A DNA stretch of 64,000 nucleotides from contig JADNRX010000076.1 of NCBI GenBank assembly GCA_015501595.1, positions 1 through 64,000 on the forward strand. The letters are read 5' to 3'. The stretch is from Hymenopellis radicata (Eukaryota; Basidiomycota; Agaricomycetes; Agaricales; Physalacriaceae). A program made the translations under genes and the position numbers. This document shows positions 47,278-58,680 of the stretch, one piece after another. How positions within the stretch are numbered: position 1 is the stretch's first letter; the number at the start of each line of letters is the position of its first letter. The notes below the pieces were generated by a model. That model was not told the origin of the DNA and made no database searches. It worked only from the letters and a program-made list of their open reading frames with translations.

Positions 47278-49239
47278 TTACACTCCATCCGGCCCGCTCG
47301 AAGCTGCAACGCTGTTATTCGTTGAGCCGTGAAATGTAGAAAAGAATTTAATATCTGGATATACTCTAAGTTCTTGTCCGTAGTAGGTACCCGCGCCGTG
47401 GAAGTTGAACGAAATTAAAAAACGGCGTATCCTCTTTGCCGCGAGACAATAAGAGTGGAGTGGAGGAGGAGGAGCACTATGCCGCCTGGGCTTGAACACG
47501 ATAACGATAATCAGTCCGAAGATAATGAGTACAAGGAGGAAAATGCATTTCCTCCGTCCCGTGTTCTTTTGATATCTATCGCAAATTGACTGAGTAAGAA
47601 ACTGACAAGAGGGAAATAGAAATACCGAGTCGCTGTATCGAGCTCCATGACTGCCTCGCTCACATGAACAGCTGTTTGCTCAATGTTGTACTCCACGCTG
47701 TCGAGTAGAGTTCCCTGATCTATCACTAAAACCGAGAGGTCTTTGAAGAGTTCTGCGAGAGAGGCTATAGATTTTGCAATCTCGGTCAATTCACGATCCC
47801 GCATTTGAAGGTCCACGGTGGGGTCCTCGTGCATCAAAGACAGGGATTGCGACCGAGTATGCGTCTGTGATACAATATAGGAAGGACGAGACCAGGGACG
47901 ACGGACGTAGACAGTACGCGTTGGACCGATATGTTAAGATGCGGCAAGGCAGATCCGGATGGATAATCATCGCGTCGCGTTGTGAACAATACAACACAGG
48001 AAGATCCCGCAAGACCAATCGACAAGCGTCGTGAAATGAACGCAATTCATGTGATGCAGAGCAGCAGGAGTAAGTACGGCAGGAGGACAACAAAAGACCC
48101 GCGTTTATTCAGAATGAAACACCGAGGTTGAATGATCGGGCACAGCAGGAGGAACGCGGACATCAATGGATGGCCGTTTAGGGAACAGAAATAATGAGAT
48201 GAAGGAAATGATGAGACGGGGTAAGACAACCGATAAAAGTAGAAGACGCACAGCAGCAGCTACATCATCATCGACAGCACTCATACCTTCTGGACCTCTG
48301 AGCGAAATAGTTCCAGAGGCAATCAAGAGATCTTGGTTCTTAATCGCATGACCTTGCAGTGCTTGAAAAGAAACCGTGAGCATAAGAAATGTCGAGAATG
48401 ATAGCTCCACAAAGACGTGTCGCGTGATGAGATCGATGTGATTGAGCGGGAAGATAACGACGGGCACGCCTCGGAGGACACGATGGTTTAGCCCACGGCC
48501 GAACGGCAGGAAACGTTGCAGGGGGAGTGAAACGATGGAAATGGACAAAATACTAACTTTCCATATAAACGCGTTGCTTTTTCCGGAATGTGGCGCTTAA
48601 TTCTTGAACTTTGGCAGCAAGGCCACGTTGTACGTTTTTAGCTGCTTGCACGTCGTACTTGTTCGAGGCCTGGGTCGAGGTCTGTGAAGGGGGGAATGTA
48701 TGGGAAACTGAAGCCGGTCCAATGCGTTGGATTAATGTTTGACATTGCCTGAAGTCCTGGAGAAGAACTGTTCGGAAATGCCAAGGGGGTAATATTAAGA
48801 CGGACAGCGTACCTTTGTGATTTCCGTAGTATACTGCTCAATTTCCTGCTCCTCGTGTGTCCGGTCCGTGAATCCAGGGAGTACGTGTTTAGCATGCAGC
48901 TTCTCGAGGGAGGTGACTGTTTTAGCCGAATTGAGCCAGTCGGTGTGATGGGACAGGGCTTGAACATACTTTTCGCCTGAGTATCAGCGAGAATAAGTTG
49001 GACCTGTTCGGATATGTCTACCCTGAGAAGCAGATGAGTGAGCCGGAGGCAATCTCGAAGCGAGACGAGAACCATTTGGGAGGCAGGTCCATGTCCACGG
49101 CATGGTGAGAGATGAGTTGCTGCTCCTCGTCATCGGTGTCGTCGTAGACGGGACGCGAGCGTGAGAAACGAGTCGACGACGCGCGGGAGTCGCGGTAACT
49201 GAGAAACAGACCCGTTCTACTTCGACTAAGGGGATCCAT
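47278..49239 (-). CDS. TLG2: t-SNARE TLG2 / syntaxin-16
   Basis: Starts MDPLSRSRTGLFLSYRDSRA at 49239. The Habc region spans several exons (VDISEQVQLILADTQAK; HAKHVLPGF; LQGHAIKNQDLLIASG). The SNARE helix reads RDRELTEIAKSIASLAELFK and LSVLVIDQGTLLDSVEYN, with Gln in the zero layer (VIDQGT), so it is a Qa-SNARE. A single membrane anchor follows (CIFLLVLIIFGLIIVIVF). TLG2 works at the trans-Golgi/endosome. Two oddities: the intron before the SNARE exon is 387 nt (47865-48251), far above the local norm, and about 65 residues follow the membrane segment, where most homologues end within a few. Confidence 0.85.
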
Positions 49240-49442
49240 GAGCTGGTTGCGAATTGACCGTGACACAAGGCCGAAGCCAAATTGGGATAAAGTTTTATTT
49301 TGTTTTTCGTCCACCGGCCGGGAGGCCGGCGAGCCCGGATCTGTATAAAGGCCCCATCTCAAGCTGTAATGGTGTGCAATAACCCTACTCCCTCAGCTCT
49401 CTGTCCTGCCCCGTTCATACCCTCTCCCCACTATTCTGCGCG

Positions 49443-49769
49443 ATGTGCAATCTCGAGACGTACGTGTCTTGATGTTCTGCACGCTAGTCATCTGACCCTT
49501 TCTTGCCCTTACAGAGCAGGCGTAAAGTACGGCTGTGGTCATTATCTCAAGGTACCCTCGCTCCCGTCGCGTCGGTCCCATCCAAGTCTCATCGGCGCGT
49601 CCAGACCCAGGATCTTGCAAAGATAGACTGCGGCAGTTCTCGATGCACAAAGTCCCAAAACCATCCCACCAACAGCCGTAATCACAACTGCGAAGCATCT
49701 CAATGCAGACTCGTGGGTTCTTTTGATCCGTTGCGATATTTCGTCACTCATTTCTTGACGTCAACTTGA
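49443..49769 (+). CDS. Small Cys/His-rich protein, probable
   Basis: Three exons (49443-49459, 49515-49551, 49611-49769) with phases that close give 70 residues. They join into MCNLETAGVKYGCGHYLK, then KIDCGSSRCTKSQNHP. Spacing of the Cys and His residues (MC, CGH, DCxxxxC, CxxxxC) resembles a family of short proteins found in many Agaricomycete and Ascomycete genomes with starts like MCxxxxxxYxCGH. No function is known. There is no signal peptide, so it is probably cytosolic and may bind metal. Other splicing is possible. A minus-strand 69-codon ORF on the opposite strand was rejected. Confidence 0.5.
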
Positions 49770-50090
49770 AGTATTATGGCCCCGACCGTAAAGAAACCAT
49801 CGTCAAGACCGTCACTGATTATTGCTCTCAATGCAATGACTATTATCGCGGTCGCCATACCCAGTCTGGCTCATCTTCTCGCATATCTTAGATCATCGCT
49901 CAACATATTCCCGTTCGTCATTCAAATTGCTCTGTATCAGTCACATTGCTATCCTAGTCACTCTACATTATCTATCTGACCTTGCTGTCTCTGTACCATA
50001 GCTAGTTTTTCGTACTTACCATCTTCCTCGTTTATTCAGGTACTCGACGTACACACATTAATCTCGTAATAAGCACATCCTTGCTATGCT
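49770..50090. other. Intergenic with a small membrane-type ORF
   Basis: An ORF at 49776-49979 (68 codons, ATG) has one hydrophobic segment (LIIALNAMTIIAVAIPSLAH) and nothing else I know. It begins six bases after the stop of the Cys-rich gene. It is more likely chance than a gene. Otherwise this is 3' flanking DNA of convergent genes. Confidence 0.25.
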
Positions 50091-52072
50091 CTACCATTTC
50101 ACAGCAAGTCCGACTACTTCGTCTTCTACAGCTCGGTACTGAGTCCGCAGATGATTGGTACTGTCGCCAGCGAGGGAGTTCATTACCTCAACGACGAGAG
50201 ACTCTATCGCCCGATCGCTCTTGGCGTTACCTCGCGTTGTTTCAACAAGCGCCCACCGTGTATCCCCATTTGTGGCTCCCGTCGGCACAGGTGAATTCTC
50301 CCAGTAAGCCTCTTCCACTTTCCTGGTCCATTCTTTGTTACCCCATCGGGCGCCTTGCATCTCCACCCCTGCATCGCCCCAATCCCTCGTATGCCCCTCC
50401 ACATCCTTGTCCATGGTAACATCCGGTGGTGCTTTCAGCTGTCCTCCTCCATTGACACACCCACCAGGACACGCCATGACCTCCACATAATCGTACGCGC
50501 GATCTTTGAGTGAGTTCGCCTCGGTGGTCTTGCCATTCCTGCGTTTGACGGCCACGCCTCGGCCTGCGCCCGACATTCGACCAGCAGCACCAACACCTCT
50601 GACACCTGTCTCCTTCCCCACTTTGCGCACCACGTTTTGCAAATTCCGGAAGCCGTAACATTTGGCCCCTTTGAACACCACCTCCTCACTTTCCTTTCGC
50701 AACAGAAATTCTTCGTAGTCCGCGTTGCGTATTTGTTTTACGGAGAGGAACAATGGAGTCGGCGAAGTGCTGGTCACATAGGATATAATTGACTGCAGAT
50801 ACGACCCAGAAGACGACCCGCCATGTGTTATTAGGTCCGGAAGGGTGTTGTTTGCGACAAAGTCACTGTCCGCGGGAGTGTGGAGCTCGTCTCGGACAGG
50901 CTTGCAGATATCCCAATCTCTCTCTCGCATCATCAATTCTAGTTCGCCAGTGGTGATGACACAGTCTACGTCTCGAGTTGAATAGAGCTCATCGTAAAAG
51001 TCGCTTCGCGAAGCCTCTAGTTTTTTATCGTAGCAAGGCATCACCGCGACGTGATAGAGCTCGTTAGGACTATTCGCGAAGAATCATTGGCAAAAAAATT
51101 GTGGAACATCTGACAAATGACCCACAGTTTACCCCATCGTTTACCCATCCAATTCTTCACCAATGATCCCATGATCTGCTGTGGACTCTTCGTCTTCGAA
51201 ATGAAAGGAAGCATTTCCGAGTGGGCCTTTTCCGCATAGCATATCCACCCTGGACATGCACTAGCCAACATAGGCAGGTGTTGGTTATGAGCTTCGCTGT
51301 CTTGTGCATGCTGCGATCGTTCCATAAATTCCCTCGCATGTTCCCGCAAAGCCAGATGCCGGGCAAACGTCGTGTCGAAGACATGTGCAACACCTAGCTT
51401 CTGCCTAAAGAAGGCTCGGATTCGCTGAAGGACCTGTTGTGGCGAGACTCGTGATTGTGTTGGAGAAGAAGCGGAGAGCATTGCAGCCAGTGAAGCCAAA
51501 GATTGGGGTGCCACGGATATGACAGCAGTCTTGCGCTCGTCGCAGAATTCGGACGCCGCCGCAATGGAATCTAGGACGTTGAGAACTTCGATATGAGATT
51601 GAAGCGTGATCAACACGGATTCAGCAGATGTGATGCAACCACTAGATAACGAGGAGAATGGGTGGAGATTTAATAAAGCGTGGTCGTGCACGAGACACCA
51701 GATGCATACCTACAGGCCAGACAGTCGTTCAAATTAATTTGGGCTTGCTCAAGCTTTCTCCCAGCATTCGAGGGTTTGTTTTTGAGCCCAGACAGACCGT
51801 CGGCGGAGACCTCGTAGTAGGATCCGTTGACATCAACACGAATTTCTGTCTATTCGGTATCAACGAGTAGAAGACTCCGAGGGAACTCCAAACTGACAGA
51901 TGCAGCACCCTTGTCTTCCTGCGGAGCAGGATTGATTTGTTCCACAGGCTTGATGCACGCCTGGGAAGGCCCGATGAAATCATTAAGATCTGTTAGTGTC
52001 TGCAGCGACAGTTTCGTGATTGTGTGTAATATTCAAAGAAGCACACGACTTACGAGGGCGCCTGAAAAGGCC
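50091..52072 (-). CDS. NAR1: NAR1, cytosolic Fe-S cluster assembly factor
   Basis: The ATG at 52072 (MAFSGAL) joins across one intron to TLTDLNDFIGPSQACIKPVE. The N-terminal cluster Cys are in QINLNDCLACR and SGCITSAESVL. The hydrogenase-like core reads PMLASACPGWICYAEKAH, PNELYHVAVMPCYDKKLEAS and the H-cluster-type MACPGGCVNGGGQ. Nar1 is an iron-only-hydrogenase-like protein without hydrogenase activity; it carries Fe-S clusters to the CIA targeting complex in the cytosol. Cys ligands of both clusters are visible. The gene is in about five exons and ends VVGLAVKW at 50091. It is intact. Confidence 0.9.
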
Positions 52073-53361
52073 ATCTAAATAGTTGGATGGAGGTGAACGT
52101 CGATGAGTAAGTCGCTTGCTTGATCGGACTCGGAGTCCACCCTCCGCTTTTCCGATCAACCAATAACATGTTTGGCAACACATTGTCCGTTGACTTCCTA
52201 CTTACGAACTTGACTCTGTAGTCTTCCACTCTGGGTACTGCGATTGACTCTGGACTTGCTTCTCCTGGTGAATTCCACACGAATCCGAGCTCCCCGAGGC
52301 ATTTCGACGCGTTCTTCAAGCTTTGTCCTTGAACTTCCGTGAAGTCGTGTATTTCATTCTTCCTCTAACCCAAATGTGTGGATACTGCGTACTCTGTGGA
52401 AGACCCATTTATCTTCGCTCAAACGGAATGGCTCCAGAGGAAGCGCGCGCTCCAGGCGTTCATCTTTCCTGAGAAACATCGAATTTCTATCGTTCCAATC
52501 CTGTGCTCCTGGCGATTTTTCGGTTATCTGTCAAGTCATGGGGCCGAAACGCGCCGTTACAAACTGAACCCTGGTACTATGGTCTACCTCATTCACAAAT
52601 CCATGCTCTAGGAGACTCCCCAGCACCATTGACGGTATATCTTACGTCCTCATAACGTTCATTCCACTGAGATTAGCATTCGACTCTCGACCCAGTGACA
52701 CGTTTCAAGGTGTCCGCGGTAAGTGAGTGGAACCCACAATCTGCGAGTCCTTTTGCCGCATTCGAAAGGAGCCGTTGGCCCGGAAAGCTGGGTTTGAATA
52801 ATCTCCAGCGTGATCTACCTCAAACCTTGAAGCTTGACAATGAGCTTCTCGATTGCTTCGATAACGAGAGGTGCCTCTCGGAGCCAGTAGTGTCGATAGT
52901 TAACGTCATTCTAGGACGCAGTACTGCTCGGATGTTATGTCCGTCGCGCGGTAACCGACGCCACTGAAGCTCTCACCTTAGCATAACAAGCGGGCATCTA
53001 TCTACAACCAGGGTATTCTTTGCGTTATGCATACACCATTCTGTTCTCCATTTTATGCAACGCCACACACCGAGGACTCCAAGAATCAATCTTCGCGGTC
53101 CTGAGTGTACGTGATTCTATATAGATTATTTGTATTTCTAATAAGTACGTATGTATACGTGTTGACACCAACGGCCTACCGCGTTTAACTTACCCTCCAG
53201 AATTTTCACAACATTGACATGCTTTGCCTGTCGTAAAATGAGGAGTACGAGCATGTGAACATATCCGAGTCGGGCTAATTACATTCCAAACGAAATCTTT
53301 GCAGCGAGGCAAGAAGTAGCGTGTCCAAGAAGATAGTACATGGAACCAAAAGCAGTTGTAT
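52073..53361. other. 1.29 kb without a supported gene
   Basis: ORFs here are short and unconserved. An ORF starting ATG at 52374 begins MCGYCVLCGRPIYLRS, like the Cys-rich start of some mushroom F-box proteins, but stops after 32 codons. It could be a relic; evidence is thin. The region should contain the NAR1 promoter and the PL14 3' UTR. Confidence 0.3.
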
Positions 53362-54653
53362 CTACAGGACGAAAAATACAGTACAGGTAACTAATGCAAG
53401 AGTGGCTGAAAAGAGGCGATACGAGGGTGTTATCACTGTATTACCATCGTTGACCTGTGCACCGGTAAGATTCGAAGGGTTCGAGCCGCCCCAAAGAGTG
53501 ATGTTGCGGAAGTAGGTATATGTCGTATCAGATGTTGCCCAGCTGTCATCAGAACCTGCTGGACGGTAAGAACAATACTCTAGCGGTGAAATGCTCATGG
53601 TCTACTCACCTCCGAAAAATGTCCTGTAATGGCGGCCATGAGTATGTGAGAAAGTGGCGTTCAAGTGAGAAAGTAACTTACGAAAAGTACATGCCGTTGG
53701 CATTCACGTCAGGGCCACTCCGAAACTGAAGATCCGATTGAGAAACTACTTCAAGGTCGTTATAACTGAATGATAATCAGTGAAGTGTGTCTGTGGAGAC
53801 GGATACGCGTAAGTACTATAACTTAAGATTTCCATTCGCGACATCGACAGGATTGTTCAGCTGAATCAGAAGAGTCACAGTGTTCCATCTAAGCGGTGGT
53901 TCAGAAGCGCATCCAACAAGCAATCAACGGGACATACTCTCCGCTAACGAAAGAAAAGGCGCCTCGAGATACACTGACGCCGTAGTCGGAGTTGCAAATA
54001 ATACTCGCCTCCCCACACAAATTGTTGGGCGTGGGTATGTATGCGTATGCTGTCGGCGACAATATTAAGTTCACAAGAACTTGAACCTAGGGAAGTCTAC
54101 CTTCTGCGGCACCATTCGCACGCCACATGAGGCGCACACTAAAGCAGTCCTCTCCTGTGGGTTGGCTGCCACCGCTGCAGCCCTTGGCATCCGGACCTCC
54201 ACGTATGCCTGGCAGTTTTCCGCCCTTGACCCAGTCGAAATTGTCTGCAAAGGCAATGTCGTACGACAGCATCATGGATTGGAATACCGTGCCGTCCGAC
54301 GTGTTCCATAGGTTGTAAAACTGGGCGCCTCCAGTGTCATGAGAATAGCTGTCCTGCGGATAGGTGACTTGAAGAACAGGGGCAGGATCGCTTGTAGAGG
54401 AGGTTGGGAAAGGATCATCCGTAAAGGCCAGGTCTCCAGGTTTATTCTGTATTTGGCCTCTGCTTAAGGACCACTCTGACTTTATTAAGGCTCCGGTAGC
54501 GTCGGTGTCCTGCGTTGTAGTAGGGTAAGGAAAGGAGGTGCTCGTAGTGAGAGAATATTGCGAAGCCAGTTCACCAGGAGAGGCGCGGATTGCTGCAATG
54601 GGCGAAAGGAGCGAGAGGGTTACCAAGAGCGGTGACCATCGAAAGGCGCCCAT
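53362..54653 (-). CDS. Secreted polysaccharide lyase family 14 (PL14)
   Basis: The start MGAFRWSPLLVTLSLLSPIA at 54653 is a signal peptide. Family motifs follow: GGAQFYNLWNTSDGTVFQSM, DFAFADNFDW-like sequence, KGGKLPGIRGG, CFSVRLMWRANGAAEG, YGVSVSRGAFSFVSGE and RWNTVTLLIQLNNP. A 14-nt exon at 53610-53623 is needed to join MYFSTFFGG to SDDSWATSDTTYTYFRNI. PL14 enzymes cleave uronic-acid polymers such as glucuronan and alginate by beta-elimination outside the cell. The protein ends SATLALVTCTVFFVL after an Asn/Gly/Ser-rich stretch, which could be a GPI-anchor signal. The gene is divergent from the AVT-type transporter. Confidence 0.82.
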
Positions 54654-54978
54654 CTTTCCACCAGGGTAATCCAAGAAAAGCGAACTCGTCAAAGTCAACG
54701 ATACGATGTAAATACGTACAAAGCAAGTCCGACGCGACTCGGAACCTCGGGATGCCGAATGAGGAAATAGCCAGTTCTTCCTCTTCTCAAGAACGTAAAT
54801 TGCCTCTTTTCAGTCTTTGAAACAACAAAATGCTGCGTTTCTCAACTTAAAAGCGTGCATCAGACGGAAGTTCCCGAGTGATGAGAACGAGATAGACCAC
54901 GTGCTCTTACTGTTCTCCATCTGCGACACTGCCATACATGCTCCCATAGTATCTTTCTTTCCCTCAAAACTATAGTCG
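54654..54978. promoter_or_regulatory. Divergent promoter PL14 / transporter, with E-box
   Basis: 325 bp separate the two start codons. A CACGTG palindrome lies near 54,898, about 80 bp before the transporter ATG. No TATA box is evident. Confidence 0.4.
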
Positions 54979-57039
54979 ATGTTCAGTCAGTCCAAAGGAA
55001 GAGGGAATAGTCGGAATGGTGGCGAGTCCCACCAGCCTCTTCTTGGTTCACGCGAGGACTTGGAAGACGACAACGTGGTCTTTGCCATCGACGACGACTC
55101 TGACGATGACAACGAACGGGACAGCTCTGCAATCCCGGCGGACGATGATGGCAAGGCTGGGCACGTGCGCTTCCAGAACAATGTACAGGTCATTGGGCCG
55201 CCTCTGAGGTCGACAACGGCAAGTCGTGAGGCAGGTGTGTAGTTGTAGGGCGCTTAGTGTTACCAGTCAATTGAACACGCGTTTTATTAGAATATGAACT
55301 CGACTCGGACGAATTTGATGATGAAGTCGACGTTCCTATTCGCACACGGGCGGGTCATGTCGACCGCAATACGATGCCTCTGCTAGTTGGATTGCTGGAT
55401 GCCTCGGCGCAACGGAGTACAGACGGAGCAATACCGATGGGAACCGTGGGCGACGACGCAGTGCCACAGAATGGACATATTGACCTCGAGGAGCTCGCTG
55501 CAAAACCCTCCGCTGGTGGAGGTATCCTTAACTCAATTGCCAATATGGCAAATTCCATTTTGGGAGCTGGTATCATTGGTACGTGCTCTTTATCGTGACC
55601 GTCGCGCTCTACTAAGACGTATCTAGGACTTCCCTATGCTCTCAGCCAGGCGGGTTTCTTCACTGGGATCATTCTGTTAGTTATTCTCTGTGGAGTGACA
55701 GATTGGACAATTCGGCTCATAGTCATTAACGCCAAGTTGAGCGGAAGTCATTCATACATCGACATTATGAATCACTGCTTTGGCTCCAGTGGGCGGGGAG
55801 CGGTCTCCTTCTTTCAATTCGCGTTTGCCTTTGGTGGTAAGCATCTCTTCCGATGTTTACCCAGTCCACTAATCAACAGCCAGGTATGTGCGCGTTCGGA
55901 ATAATCATCGGCGACACGATTCCTCATGTTATTCGGTCAATTTTCCCCACATTGCAGGGCCGACCCATCCTTGGGCTATTCGCTAACCGCCAATTTATCA
56001 TCGTACTGTGCACCATCTGCGTTTCGTATCCACTGTCATTGTACCGCGACATTCATAAACTGTCGCGTGCCTCTGGCCTGGCTTTGATCGGCATGGTGAT
56101 CATTGTGACCTCAGTGCTGATAGAGGGACCGAAGGCCTCTTCCGAATTGAAGGGAGATCCAAGCAAGCGCTTTACTGTGATCAGTCCAGGTATTTTCCAG
56201 GCTATTGGGGTCATAAGTTTTGCTTTCGGTAAGCATGTGTTTGCTGTGATTCCTCATTCCTTACCTTTGTCCAGTTTGCCACCACAATTCGCTGTTAATA
56301 TACGGAAGTCTTCGAACGCCAACTATGGATCGATTCGCCCAAGTAACACATGTATCAACGTTACTATCCTTGGTTGCTTGCTGTATCCTCGCTATCTCGT
56401 CCTACGTTGTATTCACAGATAAGACCCAAGGCAACATTCTAAATAATTTCTCGCCGGTAAGTTACGTCCTTCATCGTCATTTCCCCGGTCTAAGTATCTG
56501 TCAGAATGATACCCTAATAAACGTCGCCCGATTTTCCTTCGGTCTCAACATGTTTACGACGCTACCTCTGGAGCTCTTCGTGTGTCGCGAGGTACGATAT
56601 AATCACTCACGTTGCCTTTGACCTTGCTGATGGCTTCTCTATAAGGTGATTGAACAATATTTCTTTGCACACGAGCCTTTCCATCCACAACGCCACCTCT
56701 TTTTCACGACATCGATTTTATGTGCCGCCATGTTCAGTAAGTGACTGCATGAATTCGTTCGCAACTGTTCTCTGATGAATTTCGATAGTATCATTGGTGA
56801 CATGCGATCTTGGTGTCATGCTCGAGATCACCGGCGGCGTGTCTGCCACAGCGCTGGCATTTATCTTTCCTGCTGCTTGTTACCTCAAGCTCATCGACCA
56901 AAATCTTCCCTGGCATAGTCGGAAGAAGCTTCCCGCCGTCTGCTGTGCCGCCTTTGGATGTGTGGTGATGGCTATTTCGCTGTTCTTAGCTTTAGAAAAG
57001 TCATGGACACGGGAGGGCGACGCCAAAATGTGTGTATAG
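54979..57039 (+). CDS. AVT-type vacuolar amino-acid transporter (AAAP family)
   Basis: Starts MFSQSKGRGNSRNGGESHQP at 54979. The first 170 residues are acidic and disordered. Eleven membrane segments follow, beginning with the family signature GGGILNSIANMANSILGAGI and IGLPYALSQAGFF. Others include FFQFAFAFGGMCAFGIIIGD, QAIGVISFAFVCHHNSLLIY and LITTCDLGVMLEITGG-like sequence. These features match the fungal AVT2/AVT7 group of H+-coupled vacuolar exporters. About eight short introns are present. The stop at 57039 follows the last helix by a short tail. Substrate specificity cannot be told. Confidence 0.85.
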
Positions 57040-57783
57040 CACTAGATTAATGGACTACTTGGTATCTATTGGACGGACTCAACGGACAGCTGTGTTACCT
57101 TACTTTGTTATGCTTTCGATTTCGATTAATGCAACATCATGGACGAACACCGATCGTGGCGCATATTTGCCACATGACTCACGTGCCCAAAAGGTCATTT
57201 TCATTTTTTTTCATCCTCCTGTTACACTCATACTGCTCCTAGAGATTCTCTTCCGTTCGTACCTCGTTCGTTTCGGAAGCTAATCTCGACGCAACTGTCA
57301 GTGCCTAGGACTCCTGTTGACGTGACACTTTTCTGGCCACGCTGGTCTTGCCTTTCTCTATTCTTGACAAAACTGTCGGTGCTAGCTCCTCTCTTATGGC
57401 TACAGTCTTGGCCACTGGTCTCCCCTCTGACGTATGTGGCGTCCTGCAAACACTATTTGTCTTCTGCACCCGGAACGATGACGATTCGGTTGTCCGTCTG
57501 TCAACAAAAGTGTTTTATGCATTTGTTGTGTTCCGCCATTCTCTTCCTGTCCTTGGCTTCACGCAGAGTACAACTTCCAGAGAGGTGAACCACGTCCGTT
57601 ATAGCAGTGGCGGTTATGAGCCTTTGGTACACTGCGCCACAGCAAAACTTCCTGAAACAAATAAATGCGGGTGGTTATCAACGAGGGGCTTGGTACGGTT
57701 GTAAGAGACGATCGATGTCGATCAGTGCTTTTAATGCAATACTCTCTGAACTGCCACCCCCCTAGATCTTTAGGTCCTCTACT
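57040..57783. other. 744 bp without a supported gene
   Basis: Overlapping plus-strand ORFs near 57,300-57,700 match no family and lack conserved features. The region holds the transporter 3' UTR and the promoter of the PY-motif gene. No repeat was seen. Confidence 0.35.
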
Positions 57784-58442
57784 ATGACGGGGTTGGGCTT
57801 CAAGTTTCTGAAGAGAAAGCAACGCAGGCAAGAGCCTTTGCTCAACGCTAGCGAACGAGATCTGATGGTACGTGGCGCGCTCATTTCTATGATCCTCTAT
57901 CCTTATCGATGGTACGCTATCTAGACCAATTATGAAGACACGACTGCTCATGCCCAGACACGATTAAAGAAACAAGGATTGGGACGCAAGGCCCGACAAC
58001 TTATACACATGTATTTTACGCTACGATCAGGCAAGGTAAGGTTCAATTCAGTAGCTTGGTATGGCTCTCCTGATGCTATTGAAAGCCTGAGTCGTCGTCT
58101 CCCCCTCGAGCGACGAGATCAAGCACGTTCATACGGCTACTACAGCCCAGGCCACCCATCCCGGAGCCGCCTCCTCGAAGGAGGCGCCGCGATTCGAGTA
58201 GACCGCGACGTAGCCTACAAGCCCCGCCGGAAACACAGCTGGTGACTATTCAGCACGCTGTGCGCCCGCCCATCGGGACAAATCCTCCCCAGTTTGACTC
58301 GGTCATGCGCGTAGCATCTCCCCGTTACGAAACCTTTGCCAGATCCACCCACAGTACCATCATCTTTGCCAATATTCCTGCGAGTAATCCTACACCCGAA
58401 CATCCGCCTCCTACGTATTCCCACTTTGACGGACTACCTTGA
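57784..58442 (+). CDS. Basic, Pro-rich protein with C-terminal PY motif
   Basis: Three exons (57784-57867, 57925-58035, 58086-58442) with good GT-AG ends give 183 residues. The start is MTGLGFKFLKRKQRRQEPLL, and the second exon has KQGLGRKARQLIHMYFTLRS. The third is Pro/Arg-rich (PIPEPPPRRRRRDSSRPRRS) and ends with PPPTYSHFDGLP. PPxY motifs bind WW domains of Nedd4/Rsp5-type ligases and their adaptors, which suggests an adaptor or ligase substrate; this is inference. There is no membrane segment or signal peptide. I do not recognise the family. Clean splice sites and reading frame support a real gene. Confidence 0.55.
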
Positions 58443-58680
58443 TTTATTACGACTAGTTGCTGTATTCTTTTCTGTAGATGTAGCCTAATTTTGTCAACTT
58501 ATTTTGGGTAGAGTGTCATTATGATTATCGGGGCTTGTGATTGGCGGAAGCGCGGATATCGGGTACACGAATCCGAAGCGAACTCGATTCCACGCCGTCA
58601 CGATGACACGTCCTTTTCCCAGCTTGCCAGCGGCGTTCACTGGTTGACCTAACACCGCGGGTACCTCTCTCTCTTTCAAC

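Noticed and set aside
49542..49751. Minus-strand 69-codon ORF with a hydrophobic segment
   Set aside because: It overlaps the plus-strand Cys-rich gene, whose exons and Cys spacing are better supported; the minus ORF matches no family.
52374..52475. Possible F-box gene start with Cys-rich N-terminus
   Set aside because: It stops after 32 codons, no F-box or downstream exon is found, and the neighbouring frames carry no homology.
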